Shown here piece after piece: positions 22,377 through 29,506 of a stretch of 33,706 bases of DNA. The first letter of the stretch is position 1. The number at the start of each line of letters is the position of its first letter. Under the pieces are notes generated by a model that was not told the origin of the DNA, made no database searches, and saw only the letters and a program-made list of their open reading frames with translations. The stretch comes from an uncultured Oscillibacter sp. (GTDB taxonomy: Bacteria; Bacillota_A; Clostridia; Oscillospirales; Oscillospiraceae), in the NCBI GenBank assembly GCA_951800675.1, contig CATOKC010000017.1, positions 1 to 33,706 on the forward strand, read 5' to 3'. The position numbers were made by a program, and so were the translations under genes.

Positions 22377-23828
22377 ATGATTCCAAGAATGACCACGGTA
22401 GGCACGCTGAAAAACTACCGTTACAGCCTGAACAACTCCAATATTACCATGACCAAATCCATGAACACGGTCCTCACCCGGCGGCTGTTCAACTCCTACG
22501 CCGAGGACCCCGCCCTGGCCACCCGCTGCTTCCAGATCCGCAACTCCTACTGGAAAACCAGCAGCCAGCTGAACGTGAACGAGTCCCTGCGCCACAAGTA
22601 CGACGTGGCCTGGGAGTCTATGAACAACATGTCCACGGACCTGTACGCCCTGGCCGAGGACACGGCCTATGGCAACGTGATCCGCTCCCTGAGCGACCCC
22701 ACCGGCCCGGGCCGCACCGCCTTGGGCCAGTCCCTGTCCGCCAAGGCGAAGGACCTGGCCCAGATCATGAACGGCCGCTACGGCGAGAACTACGTCTTTG
22801 CCGGGGCGGATACCCTGAACGCTCCCTTCACCTGGGACAGCTATAAGAACCCGGCATATATCGACGGGACCCCTGACGCTACGAACCCGGACCACGTCGC
22901 GGCGTTTCCGTATCTCAAGGCGGATGGAACGCCGACGGACGTTGCCGGCGACGCGGAGCAGGTACTCCAGAAGAACCCCAATTACAACAAGGAATTCACG
23001 GACAACGCCACCGCGGCGGATGTGGATGACCCTAGATATGGAGAGTACCTGACGGTAGACGGAAAGGGAACAACAAACCCGGATATTGCCAATACGGTCC
23101 CCAAGGAGAATGAAAAGTATAACCCCACCACCTCCTTCAAGTATCTGAAATCCGACGGCACCGGAACCAACGACGAAAACGAGGCCGCCAAGGTCCTCCA
23201 CTACCGGGGCGTGCGGGTGGATTCCAACGAGCCCGCGGATGTGGAGAAGATGGAGTACTTCCTGAAGAACGAGGCGAAGTATATTGACGTGGGCTTGGGC
23301 CATAAGGAGGCGGACGGCCAGGTGGTGTCCTCCACCGTCTTTGACAGCTCCCTCCAAGGCATCTATTTTTCCGGCGGCTACGGGACCAAGGACGGCGTGG
23401 AAGTGGAAATCGAAAAGCCCGACGGGACCATCGTGCGCAAAACGGTGGACAATATCCCCAACAACGTGATCTCCATGGTCAGTGAAATGGGCGAGATTCT
23501 CCAGCGCTGCAGCTCCGAGGACGGCCGGTGGGCCAGCGAGGACGACCAGTTCCGCTTTAAGGCGCTGGTGGACCAGTTTGAAGAGGGATGCAGCTCCTTC
23601 CGTGAGCGCTGGACCGAGATGGACACCCAGAGCGGCTTCCTCCGGGACAACAGTGAGCTGCTCACCAGCACGAAGGATTCCCTCCAGCAGCAGTACATGG
23701 AGCTGGAGGACGCGGCCCCCGCGGCGGCGATTTCCGACTTCATGTTCGCCCGCTACTGCTACGACGCGGCGTTGAAGGTGGGCAACAGCGTCTTATCCCA
23801 GAGCCTGATGGATTATATGAATTTGTAA
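22377..23828 (+). CDS. flgL: Hook-filament junction protein FlgL (HAP3), with an insertion
   Basis: A 483-residue junction protein placed between FlgK and flagellin. The flagellin-like N-terminal helix region covers 1-145, including RLFNSYAEDPALATR (36-50), ALGQSLSAKAKDLAQIMN (115-132) and YVFAGADT, a typical FlgL landmark. The C-terminal helix region begins about 360 and ends MFARYCYDAALKVGNSVLSQSLMDYMNL. Usual length is about 300, so roughly 180 residues are extra, mostly between 155 and 350. That insertion contains three repeat units like those in FlgK. The ATG has AAGGAGG at good spacing and follows flgK after 19 bp, so the two are cotranscribed and should assemble next to each other. Confidence 0.94.
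   Translation: MIPRMTTVGTLKNYRYSLNNSNITMTKSMNTVLTRRLFNSYAEDPALATRCFQIRNSYWKTSSQLNVNESLRHKYDVAWESMNNMSTDLYALAEDTAYGNVIRSLSDPTGPGRTALGQSLSAKAKDLAQIMNGRYGENYVFAGADTLNAPFTWDSYKNPAYIDGTPDATNPDHVAAFPYLKADGTPTDVAGDAEQVLQKNPNYNKEFTDNATAADVDDPRYGEYLTVDGKGTTNPDIANTVPKENEKYNPTTSFKYLKSDGTGTNDENEAAKVLHYRGVRVDSNEPADVEKMEYFLKNEAKYIDVGLGHKEADGQVVSSTVFDSSLQGIYFSGGYGTKDGVEVEIEKPDGTIVRKTVDNIPNNVISMVSEMGEILQRCSSEDGRWASEDDQFRFKALVDQFEEGCSSFRERWTEMDTQSGFLRDNSELLTSTKDSLQQQYMELEDAAPAAAISDFMFARYCYDAALKVGNSVLSQSLMDYMNL
22908..23204 (+). repeat. Three degenerate repeats inside the FlgL insertion
   Basis: FlgL residues 178-203 begin PYLKADGTPTDVAGDAEQ and end NPNY; about 223-249 begin EYLTVDGKGT; 255-276 begin KYLKSDGTGTNDENEAAK. 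The Y-L-K/T-x-D-G-T/K-x-T core is shared with the FlgK insertion repeats. Confidence 0.6.
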
Positions 23829-23868
23829 AGATTAAATTTTTATCAGAGGAAGGAGTGCGCCATGACCT

Positions 23869-24477
23869 ATGAGACAGCTTCTTGAAATCACCAGTGTGCC
23901 CATTGAAATTGAGATGCGGACCTCCCGGGCGCAATTGCAGTACACCAAGGGCACGGCGGAATTGGAGATCTCTCGGGACAAGGGGGGGCTGAGCATCAAG
24001 AGCCGGCCCATCCAGCTGAACATGGATACCTTTGAAATGCGCCAGTCCATCACTCCCTCTCCGGTCCGCAGCATCGAGCAGAGCGCCCAAAAGGGCCAGC
24101 AGGCCGCCTACAGCGCGACGGCCGCCCGGGCGCAGGAGGGAGAGCTTTACCTAAAAGCGAAGTTTGGCGAGGATGTGCAGGCGCAGCTCTCCAGAACCGC
24201 CATCAGCGAGCAGATGTTCAGCCAGCCGGCCATGACCTTCATTCCCACGGAGGGCCCGGAGATCGACTGGAACCCCGGAGAAATGAACATCCGGTATGAG
24301 ATGGATAAGCTGAATTTCGACTGGCGAATCAACCAGACGGAGTTCGAATTCGTTCCCGGCGACATTGAAATTTCCGTCAAGCAGAAGGCGGAGGTAATCA
24401 TCAAGTATATCGGTGGTCCCCTCTATGTGCCCCCCTCTGCCGATCCCGACTATGAGCCGGTGGACGTGAAGGCATGA
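23869..24477 (+). CDS. DUF6470 family protein (YviE-like)
   Basis: A 202-residue cytosolic protein with the opening typical of the family, RQLLEITSVPIEIEMRT, and repeated beta-strand stretches such as AELEISRDKGGLSIKSRPIQL and DIEISVKQKAEVIIKYIGGPLYVPP. In B. subtilis, yviE has the same place, between flgL and fliW. The biochemical role is not established. The start is odd: the AGGAG site is best placed for an out-of-frame ATG at 23862 that reads seven codons and stops inside this gene, while ATG 23869 is 13 bases from it. The family-like N-terminus supports 23869. It overlaps fliW by four bases. Confidence 0.85.
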   Translation: MRQLLEITSVPIEIEMRTSRAQLQYTKGTAELEISRDKGGLSIKSRPIQLNMDTFEMRQSITPSPVRSIEQSAQKGQQAAYSATAARAQEGELYLKAKFGEDVQAQLSRTAISEQMFSQPAMTFIPTEGPEIDWNPGEMNIRYEMDKLNFDWRINQTEFEFVPGDIEISVKQKAEVIIKYIGGPLYVPPSADPDYEPVDVKA

Positions 24478-24929
24478 CGGACATGAAAAAGCTCCAGACC
24501 AAGTATTTCGGAGAGATCGAATACGAGGCCGGGGACGTGCTCCACTTTTCCGAGGGGCTCTTCGGCTTTGAGGAGGAGCAGGGCTTTTTGCTCCTGCCCT
24601 TTGAGGGCGGCGGGATGCTCTGCCTCCAGAGCGTAAAGACCCCGGCGCTGGCGTTTGTGGCGCTGGACCCCTTCGCGTTGAAGCCGGACTACGCGCCGGA
24701 GCTGGAACGGGCGGAGCTGAAAGCTTTCGGCGTGGAGGAGACGGGAGACCTGGGGTTCTATGTGCTGTGCGCGGTGAAAAACCCGGTTTCCGCCAGCACA
24801 GTCAACCTGAAATGTCCCCTGGTGGTCCACCCGGAGACCCGGGAGGCCCGGCAGGTCATCATGGAGCGGTATGAGATGCGGCATCCCCTGGCCGAGTTCA
24901 GCCGCGGGGAGGAGGCCGCGCCTTGCTGA
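24474..24929 (+). CDS. fliW: Flagellar assembly factor FliW
   Basis: A 151-residue protein that in Bacillus binds both flagellin and CsrA: free flagellin frees CsrA to block flagellin translation, and export of flagellin releases FliW to sequester CsrA. Landmarks are KYFGEIEYEAGDVLHFSEGLFGFEEE (N-terminal), FVALDPFALKPDY and the conserved VNLKCPLVVHPETREARQV near the C-terminus. Length matches the family. It overlaps the preceding gene by four bases (ATGA) and csrA by seven, so all three are translationally coupled, which keeps FliW and CsrA in proportion. A second ATG nine bases downstream (24483) is possible. The flagellin gene is not in the window. Confidence 0.95.
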   Translation: MTDMKKLQTKYFGEIEYEAGDVLHFSEGLFGFEEEQGFLLLPFEGGGMLCLQSVKTPALAFVALDPFALKPDYAPELERAELKAFGVEETGDLGFYVLCAVKNPVSASTVNLKCPLVVHPETREARQVIMERYEMRHPLAEFSRGEEAAPC

Positions 24930-25198
24930 TTTTACAGCGCAGGACCGGCGAGTCCGTGGTGATCGGGGAGGACGTCCGGATTTCCGTGGTCTCAATTGAG
25001 GGAGGCCGGGTCCGTTTGGCTATTTCGGCTCCGCCGGAGGTGTCCATCCTCCGCAGCGAGCTGCTGGACGCCAAATTGGCGAACCAGGATTCCGCCGTCG
25101 AGGAATCAGCCCCCGCCGAGCTGCTGGGGCTGTTGGGCGGTATGCCCGTTTCCCCGAGCAAAAAGCACAAGAAAGGAGAGTCCCGCAATGATGAATGA
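24923..25198 (+). CDS. csrA: Translational regulator CsrA, with an extended tail
   Basis: A 91-residue RNA-binding dimer that blocks translation at GGA motifs over ribosome sites; in Firmicutes its main target is flagellin mRNA. The canonical domain is residues 1-50: LILQRRTGESVVIGEDVRISVV, then GRVRLAISAPPEVSILRSEL. The start is TTG, with GGGGAGGAGG before it. The extra C-terminal 40 residues end in a lysine-rich piece (SPSKKHKKGES); B. subtilis CsrA has 74 residues, so this tail is longer than usual and may affect FliW or RNA binding, which is inference. It overlaps fliW by seven bases and the next small gene by eleven. Confidence 0.95.
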   Translation: MLILQRRTGESVVIGEDVRISVVSIEGGRVRLAISAPPEVSILRSELLDAKLANQDSAVEESAPAELLGLLGGMPVSPSKKHKKGESRNDE

Positions 25199-25364
25199 CG
25201 TTGCCATGGCCGCCATGGAGATGAGCTCCGCACGGCTGGAGATGCAGTATTCCATGGGCTTGCAGAAGAAGGCCATGACGGATATGGAGCAGCAGGCCAT
25301 GGGTGAGCTGGCGATGCTGCCCCCCACCCCCGGCGTTGGCGATTATATTGATACCTACGCCTGA
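25188..25364 (+). CDS. YjfB-like putative motility protein (58 aa)
   Basis: A small frame starting at ATG 25188, with AAAGGAG about ten bases upstream and inside the csrA end. The sequence is Met-rich and helical: DVAMAAMEMSSARLEMQYS then GLQKKAMTDMEQQAM, followed by a Pro-rich end. This fits the YjfB family, short proteins that occur with motility genes and whose role is unknown. It is the last gene of the flagellar operon, before the hairpin at 25378-25403. The good ribosome site and family pattern make it a real gene despite its size. Confidence 0.75.
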   Translation: MMNDVAMAAMEMSSARLEMQYSMGLQKKAMTDMEQQAMGELAMLPPTPGVGDYIDTYA

Positions 25365-25377
25365 ACTTACGAAAACA

Positions 25378-25403
25378 AGGCCGGAGCCCTTAGGCTCCGG
25401 CCT
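25378..25403. terminator. Convergent terminator between the flagellar operon and lexA
   Basis: Perfect 11-bp arms AGGCCGGAGCC (25378-25388) and GGCTCCGGCCT (25393-25403) with a four-base loop. The minus-strand side is followed by TTGTTTT, a good tract for lexA; the plus-strand side has only a short CTTA tail. Confidence 0.8.
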
Positions 25404-25430
25404 CTTAGCGCTGTATGGGGAATAGCGGCT

Positions 25431-26021
25431 TTAATAATGCCGCACCACGGCGGATACCTTTCCCAAAATCCGCGCATGGGTTCCGTCGATGGGAGAATAG
25501 TCGTCGTTTTCCGGCAGCAGCCAAATTTGCCCCCCTCGAAGGGAGAGGCGCTTTACCGTGGCCTCATCCTCGATCATGGCCACCACGATTTCCCCGTGCC
25601 GGGCGGTGGGCTGGCTGTGAACCACCACCAAATCCCCAGGTAAAATTCCGGCGTTCAGCATGGATTCACCCCGGACCCGCAGGGCGAAATACTCGCCCTC
25701 CCGGCCTCCAGCGTCAAAGGGGAGATAGTCCTCGACGCACTCCTCCGCCAGGATGGGACTGCCGGCGGCGACGTTGCCCACAATGGGCACCCGGTCTTTT
25801 AGGACGGGAGAATCCGTTAGAGCGATGGCCCGGCCCTTTCCCGCGCCCTTGGTGATGACCCCGGCCTCCTCCAGGTGCTTGAGGTGAAAGTGGACGGTGG
25901 AGGGGGATTTCAGGCCCACCGCGTCGCCGATCTCCCGGACGGAAGGGGGATAGCCCTGGGTTTGGATGCAGGAGACGATGTAGTCATAGACCTTTTGCTG
26001 CATATGGGTGAGCTTCACCAT
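25431..26021 (-). CDS. lexA: SOS repressor LexA
   Basis: A 196-residue repressor and self-cleaving protease. The winged helix domain is residues 1-70 (YPPSVREIGDAVGLKSPSTVHFHLKHLEEAG). The cleavage site is A86-G87 in IVGNVAAGSPI, and the catalytic dyad is S120 (RVRGESM) and K157 (DEATVKRL). The frame runs 24 codons further upstream, but ATG 26021 has AGGAGGTCC just before it and gives the usual N-terminus, MVKLTHMQQ. Its promoter is overlapped by a near-perfect LexA box, which shows autorepression. DNA damage via RecA should trigger cleavage. Confidence 0.96.
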   Translation of the reverse strand: MVKLTHMQQKVYDYIVSCIQTQGYPPSVREIGDAVGLKSPSTVHFHLKHLEEAGVITKGAGKGRAIALTDSPVLKDRVPIVGNVAAGSPILAEECVEDYLPFDAGGREGEYFALRVRGESMLNAGILPGDLVVVHSQPTARHGEIVVAMIEDEATVKRLSLRGGQIWLLPENDDYSPIDGTHARILGKVSAVVRHY

Positions 26022-26064
26022 AAGAGGACCTCCTGGGCGCCGCCGGGACGCAATTATTTTCCCC

Positions 26065-26093
26065 AGTATAGCACAATTGGAAGAGAAAGGCAA
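26065..26093 (-). promoter_or_regulatory. lexA promoter
   Basis: -35 TTGCCT (26093-26088), 17-base spacer, -10 TATACT (26070-26065) with an extended TGC directly before it. It lies 44 bp upstream of the lexA start. Confidence 0.75.
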
Positions 26094-26104
26094 ACATTTG
26101 TTTG
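26091..26104. promoter_or_regulatory. LexA (SOS) box overlapping the lexA -35
   Basis: The palindrome CAAACATTTGTTTG matches the Firmicutes box CGAACRNRYGTTYG at 13 of 14 positions. Overlap with the -35 predicts repression by blocking RNA polymerase, i.e. LexA autoregulation. Confidence 0.85.
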
Positions 26105-26122
26105 AAACTTTTTTGCGAAAGA

Positions 26123-26154
26123 ACCGCCCCGCGGGAGACCTCCCGCGGGGCGGT
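26123..26154 (-). terminator. Strong hairpin terminator after secG
   Basis: Perfect 14-bp arms ACCGCCCCGCGGGA and TCCCGCGGGGCGGT around a four-base loop, 12 bp past the secG stop. The minus-strand tail is TTCTTTCGC, moderately T-rich. Confidence 0.75.
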
Positions 26155-26165
26155 GTTCGGTTCGC

Positions 26166-26396
26166 TTAGCCTAGGATCAGCAGCACCATGGTCAGAATGA
26201 GGAACAGAGCCCCAATCCACTTGGTGGCCCGGGCCAGCTTGGCGTCCATGGTCTTGGCCTTGTTCTTGGCCAGGAAGGAGTCGGCCACGCCGCCGATAGC
26301 GCCGGAGAGGCCGGCGCTCTTGCCGGATTGGAACAACACGATCAGGATGATGCCCAGCCCGCAGAGGAGCTGCAAAACAGTGATGGCGATTTTCAA
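26166..26396 (-). CDS. secG: Preprotein translocase subunit SecG
   Basis: A 76-residue membrane protein of the SecYEG channel that assists preprotein export. Two membrane helices are visible (residues 3-24 and about 57-75), with the conserved cytosolic loop FQSGKSAGLSGAIGG between them, followed by a basic stretch (NKAKTMDAKLARATK). The start is TTG, with GGAGGT eight bases upstream. It is transcribed alone, from its own promoter and to its own terminator. The many SLH and other secreted proteins nearby would use this channel, though that is not specific. Confidence 0.96.
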   Translation of the reverse strand: MKIAITVLQLLCGLGIILIVLFQSGKSAGLSGAIGGVADSFLAKNKAKTMDAKLARATKWIGALFLILTMVLLILG

Positions 26397-26453
26397 GATG
26401 TTCTACCTCCAAATGGAATCACGCGGAGCGTGAAGCGTACTTGACAGCTTTTT

Positions 26454-26482
26454 ATATTACCACAAGTTTTCCCTGTTTTCAA
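26454..26482 (-). promoter_or_regulatory. secG promoter
   Basis: -35 TTGAAA (26482-26477), 17-base spacer, -10 TAATAT (26459-26454), with TGG just before the -10. It lies 57 bp upstream of the TTG start. Confidence 0.75.
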
Positions 26483-26527
26483 GTACTATTCGAGAAAATT
26501 CTCCGGGAATTCTCCAAGGGACCGGTC

Positions 26528-27754
26528 TCAGCCCTGGACCTTCGCCGCCTCCTGCACCTCCCGAGCGACCTCCGCCAGGGAGATTCCCTCGGCCTCCCAA
26601 TCCGCCGCCAGAATGGGCGTCAGGGGAACGGAGATGTACAGGCTGTTTCCGGCCTCATAAGCCCCGGAGGTAACGCCTACCGCGTGTCCGTAGAGGTTCA
26701 GCAGGGCGCCGCCGCTGCTGCCGTGGGAGATGTCGGCGGTATTGACGACGCAGGGCGAGCTGAATTTTTCCACCACATGGTCCGTGGCGCTGACAATGCC
26801 CTCGCTGATGGCGGGGGTGATGCCCAGGGGTACACCCAGGGTGTAGATTCGGTCGCCCCGCCGGAGGTCGGGGTCATCCGCGATTTCCAGGAAGGGGAAG
26901 AAGGGAACCGCCGTCTTGTCCATGGAGGTCTTGGAGACCCGCAGCAGGGCCAGGTCTACGTCGGGATCGTAAAACAGCACCTGGTCTATCCGGAAGGTCT
27001 CGCCGGTGATCAGGGTCGCGGTGGCCTGGACAGCGCCCTCGATGGTATGGTAGTTGGTCACGGCCAGCCCGTCGGCGGAGACAAAGAAGCCGCTGCCGCC
27101 ATTGCTCCGGCGGCCATTTTTAAAGGCTTTTTCCGTATAGTAGACATCCAGCTGGAAGGCGGCGGCCATGTGGCGGTCGGCCACCTGCCGGGCGGTGAGC
27201 TCCTCGGGGAAGAGGCTCTGGATTTGGGACTGGGCGCAGAGTCCCTTTTTCACCAGTCCCTGGGCCAGGGCTTCACCTTGACTATCGGGGAAGGCCAGGG
27301 CATCCCGGACCAGCTGGTACAGGTCCCCCAGGGTGAGGGTCTCGCCGTAGTCCCGGGCAGTCAGCGCCACCCGCCGGGCGAAGAGGGCGGCGTTCTCGTC
27401 GGTGAAGCCCTCGTATCCCAGAAGCCGCAGCAAGGAGGCGCAGAACTCAGCGGTGGGCAGGGGGTCGTTCTGACCGCTGGTGACTGTGACCCAGCCCTGA
27501 GATACGGCGTAGTCCTGGGCGCCGCTGGGCAAATCGACCTTTCTTGCGCCGTAGAGGCGCACCAGCAGGTTTGTCCCGTGGATACGGGCGGCGGGGCGTT
27601 TTAAGTTTTCTGCGGAAGGAACGGCGTCGATGAGCTGAAGCGCCGCCAGGGTCTCGGCCGCCTGCCGGGATTCTCCCTCCAGGGCGGCGGCGGAGGGAAC
27701 CGCGCCCAGAAGCAGGATCAAGGCGCAGAGCAAGGGAAGGATTCGTTTTTTCAT
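26528..27754 (-). CDS. Secreted trypsin-like (S1C/HtrA-type) serine protease with SLH-like N-terminus
   Basis: A 408-residue exported protein: signal peptide 1-24 (MKKR, then [19 protein letters not shown]), two to three degenerate SLH-like units (about 32-150; e.g. [12 protein letters not shown] then NLLVRLYGA, and [14 protein letters not shown] then LLRLLGYEG), and a protease domain from about 205. The triad is present: H236 (TNYHTIEG), D267 (DPDVDLALL) and S347 (HGSSGGA). There is no PDZ domain, unlike DegP/HtrA. The SLH-like part may hold it at the wall, but the units lack a clean TRAE motif, so anchoring is inferred. The ATG has GGAGG nine bases upstream. It is transcribed alone from its own promoter. 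No terminator is obvious after it. Confidence 0.88.
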   Translation of the reverse strand: MKKRILPLLCALILLLGAVPSAAALEGESRQAAETLAALQLIDAVPSAENLKRPAARIHGTNLLVRLYGARKVDLPSGAQDYAVSQGWVTVTSGQNDPLPTAEFCASLLRLLGYEGFTDENAALFARRVALTARDYGETLTLGDLYQLVRDALAFPDSQGEALAQGLVKKGLCAQSQIQSLFPEELTARQVADRHMAAAFQLDVYYTEKAFKNGRRSNGGSGFFVSADGLAVTNYHTIEGAVQATATLITGETFRIDQVLFYDPDVDLALLRVSKTSMDKTAVPFFPFLEIADDPDLRRGDRIYTLGVPLGITPAISEGIVSATDHVVEKFSSPCVVNTADISHGSSGGALLNLYGHAVGVTSGAYEAGNSLYISVPLTPILAADWEAEGISLAEVAREVQEAAKVQG

Positions 27755-27785
27755 TGGGATAAGCCTCCATCAAGAATATCGTCCT

Positions 27786-27814
27786 ATTGTAGCACGGCGG
27801 GGGCGGCTTTGCAA
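27786..27814 (-). promoter_or_regulatory. Promoter of the SLH-like protease gene
   Basis: -35 TTGCAA (27814-27809), 17-base spacer, -10 TACAAT (27791-27786) preceded by TGC. It is divergent from the deoC promoter about 80 bp away. Confidence 0.72.
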
Positions 27815-27891
27815 TAGGGACGGACCGCCGGGGCGTGCCCGCTCCGGCGTTTTTGCGAAGAGGGGGACGTGTAGGGGCTGGAAAGGCCCCC

Positions 27892-27920
27892 TAGACAGAC
27901 GGCGGAGGGTCTGGTATAAT
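27892..27920 (+). promoter_or_regulatory. deoC-deoD promoter
   Basis: -35 TAGACA (27892-27897), 17-base spacer, consensus -10 TATAAT (27915-27920) with extended TGG. The rest of the 229-bp gap 27755-27983 holds the divergent protease promoter and a leader; I saw no riboswitch or clear operator in it. Confidence 0.75.
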
Positions 27921-27983
27921 CAAAAGGCGGACCTTTCCCCGCGAGGCGGGATAATATTTACAATAGTAAAGGAGAACGCTGAA

Positions 27984-28640
27984 ATGGAACTGAAGGAAAT
28001 CCTGGGAACCTGCGATCACACCCTGCTGGCCCAGGGAGCCACCTGGGCGGAAATCAAGGCCATCTGCGACGATGGAATGAAGTACCAATGCGCCAGCGTC
28101 TGCATCCCCGCCAGCTACGTAAAGCAGGCGGCGGAGTATGTCCAGGGCAAGCTGCCCATCTGCACGGTCATCGGCTTCCCCAACGGCTATGACACCACCG
28201 CCGCCAAATGCTTCATGGCAACGGACGCCGTGGACAACGGGGCGGAGGAAGTGGATATGGTCATCAACATCGGCTGGGTGAAGGACCAAAAGTGGGATGA
28301 GCTCCTGGCGGAAATCAAGGCCATTAAGGCCGCCTGCAAGGGCAAGCTCCTCAAGGTCATCATCGAGTGCTGCCTCCTCACCGACGAGGAAAAAGTGAAG
28401 ATGTGCGAGATTGTCACCGCCTCCGGGGCGGACTATATCAAGACCTCCACCGGCTTTGGCGGCGGCGGGGCCACCCGGGAGGACGTGGCCCTCTTCGCCA
28501 AGCACGTCGGGCCCAACGTAAAAATCAAGGCCGCCGGAGGCATCGCCGATTTAAAGGACGCGGAGGACTTCCTCAACCTGGGGGCCTCCCGCCTGGGCAC
28601 CAGCCGGATCGTCAAGGCCGTGAAGGCCCTGGAGGGCTGA
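27984..28640 (+). CDS. deoC: Deoxyribose-phosphate aldolase DeoC
   Basis: A 218-residue cytosolic class I aldolase that splits 2-deoxyribose 5-phosphate into glyceraldehyde 3-phosphate and acetaldehyde. The Schiff-base lysine is K153 in [10 protein letters not shown], the second active lysine is K182 in VKIKAAGGI, and the aspartate is D91 in EVDMVINIG. The length is normal for the short DeoC group. The ATG has AAAGGAG upstream. deoD starts one base after its stop, so the pair forms an operon for breaking down purine deoxynucleosides; the pentose step in between needs a phosphopentomutase not in the window. Confidence 0.97.
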   Translation: MELKEILGTCDHTLLAQGATWAEIKAICDDGMKYQCASVCIPASYVKQAAEYVQGKLPICTVIGFPNGYDTTAAKCFMATDAVDNGAEEVDMVINIGWVKDQKWDELLAEIKAIKAACKGKLLKVIIECCLLTDEEKVKMCEIVTASGADYIKTSTGFGGGGATREDVALFAKHVGPNVKIKAAGGIADLKDAEDFLNLGASRLGTSRIVKAVKALEG

Positions 28641-28641
28641 T

Positions 28642-29361
28642 ATGGGCGGAACTCCCCACAACGAGGCCGCCAAGGGCGCGTTCGCAAAGACCGTCCTCAT
28701 GCCCGGAGACCCCCTCCGGGCAAAGTTCATTGCCGAGACCTTCCTGGAAAACCCCCGGCTGGTGAACAACGTCCGGGGCGTCCAGGGCTGGACGGGGACC
28801 TACCACGGCGTGGAGGTTTCCACCATGGCCTCCGGCATGGGCATCCCCAGCATCGGCATTTACGCCCACGAGCTCTTCCACTTCTACGGCGTGGAGAACA
28901 TCATCCGGGTGGGCACCACCGGGGCCCTCAGCGAAAGGCTGAAGCTCCGGGATTTGGTCATCGCCCAGGGGGCCTGTACGGACTCCAACTTCGCCCACCA
29001 CTTCGGCCTTCCCGGGGTCTTTGCCCCCATCGCGGACTTCCGGCTTTTGGAGACCGCCGTGGCCGCGGCCCGGAAGCGGGGGCTGGAGCCCCCGGTGGGA
29101 AACATCCTCAGCTCCGACGTGTTCTACTATAAAAAGGGAAGCGGCCTGGAGTGGGCCCCCATGGGGGTGCTGGCCATCGACATGGAGACGGCGGGCCTCT
29201 ACGCCACCGCCGCCGAGGCGGGGAAGCGGGCCCTGACCATCTGCTCCGTCACCGACAACCTGGTCACAAAGGAGGAGCTTCCCCCCGAGGAGCGGCGGAG
29301 CTCCCTGACGGAGATGATGGAAATCGCCCTGGAAACTGCCGTCCAAATGGAAGAAGTCTAA
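28642..29361 (+). CDS. deoD: Purine-nucleoside phosphorylase, DeoD type
   Basis: A 239-residue enzyme of the hexameric trimer-of-dimers class that splits purine (deoxy)nucleosides with phosphate to give base and (deoxy)ribose 1-phosphate. Landmarks are VLMPGDPLRAKFIAE (phosphate site), ASGMGIPSIGIYAHEL, RVGTTGAL, AIDMETAGLY (ribose-binding Met-Glu) and CSVTDNL (catalytic Asp). The N-terminus PHNEAAKGAFA is a variant of the usual PHIEAKKGDFA. The ribosome site GGAGGG lies in the deoC end. It is followed by two small inverted repeats and then the nucleoside-transporter genes, whose substrates it would use. Confidence 0.96.
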   Translation: MGGTPHNEAAKGAFAKTVLMPGDPLRAKFIAETFLENPRLVNNVRGVQGWTGTYHGVEVSTMASGMGIPSIGIYAHELFHFYGVENIIRVGTTGALSERLKLRDLVIAQGACTDSNFAHHFGLPGVFAPIADFRLLETAVAAARKRGLEPPVGNILSSDVFYYKKGSGLEWAPMGVLAIDMETAGLYATAAEAGKRALTICSVTDNLVTKEELPPEERRSSLTEMMEIALETAVQMEEV

Positions 29362-29402
29362 GAAGGTAGACTTCCGGCGTTTTCCCCAAAAGGAAAACAT
29401 TT
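29353..29402 (+). terminator. Possible weak terminator after deoD (two tandem hairpins)
   Basis: GAAGTCTA/TAGACTTC (29353-29360, 29367-29374) overlaps the deoD stop; GTTTTCC/GGAAAAC (29379-29385, 29392-29398) follows and leads into ATTTT. Stems are short and AT-rich, so readthrough is likely. Confidence 0.4.
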
Positions 29403-29413
29403 TGCGAATTGCC

Positions 29414-29442
29414 TTGAAATCTATAGAAGGTATTGTTATAAT
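29414..29442 (+). promoter_or_regulatory. Promoter of the BMP lipoprotein gene
   Basis: -35 TTGAAA (29414-29419), 17-base spacer, consensus -10 TATAAT (29437-29442) with extended TGT. The leader carries a hairpin, CCTCTG-TTTT-CAGAGG (29465-29480), which may stabilise the mRNA. Confidence 0.8.
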
Positions 29443-29506
29443 AGGCTTGGCCCGCTGAGGCCGACCTCTGTTTTCAGAGGAACATATGGAAGGAAGGTTG
29501 ATACCC

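Noticed and set aside
29443..29506. Riboswitch in the leader of the BMP lipoprotein gene
   Set aside because: Only about 60 bases with two small hairpins; no purine, preQ1 or other known aptamer core is visible.
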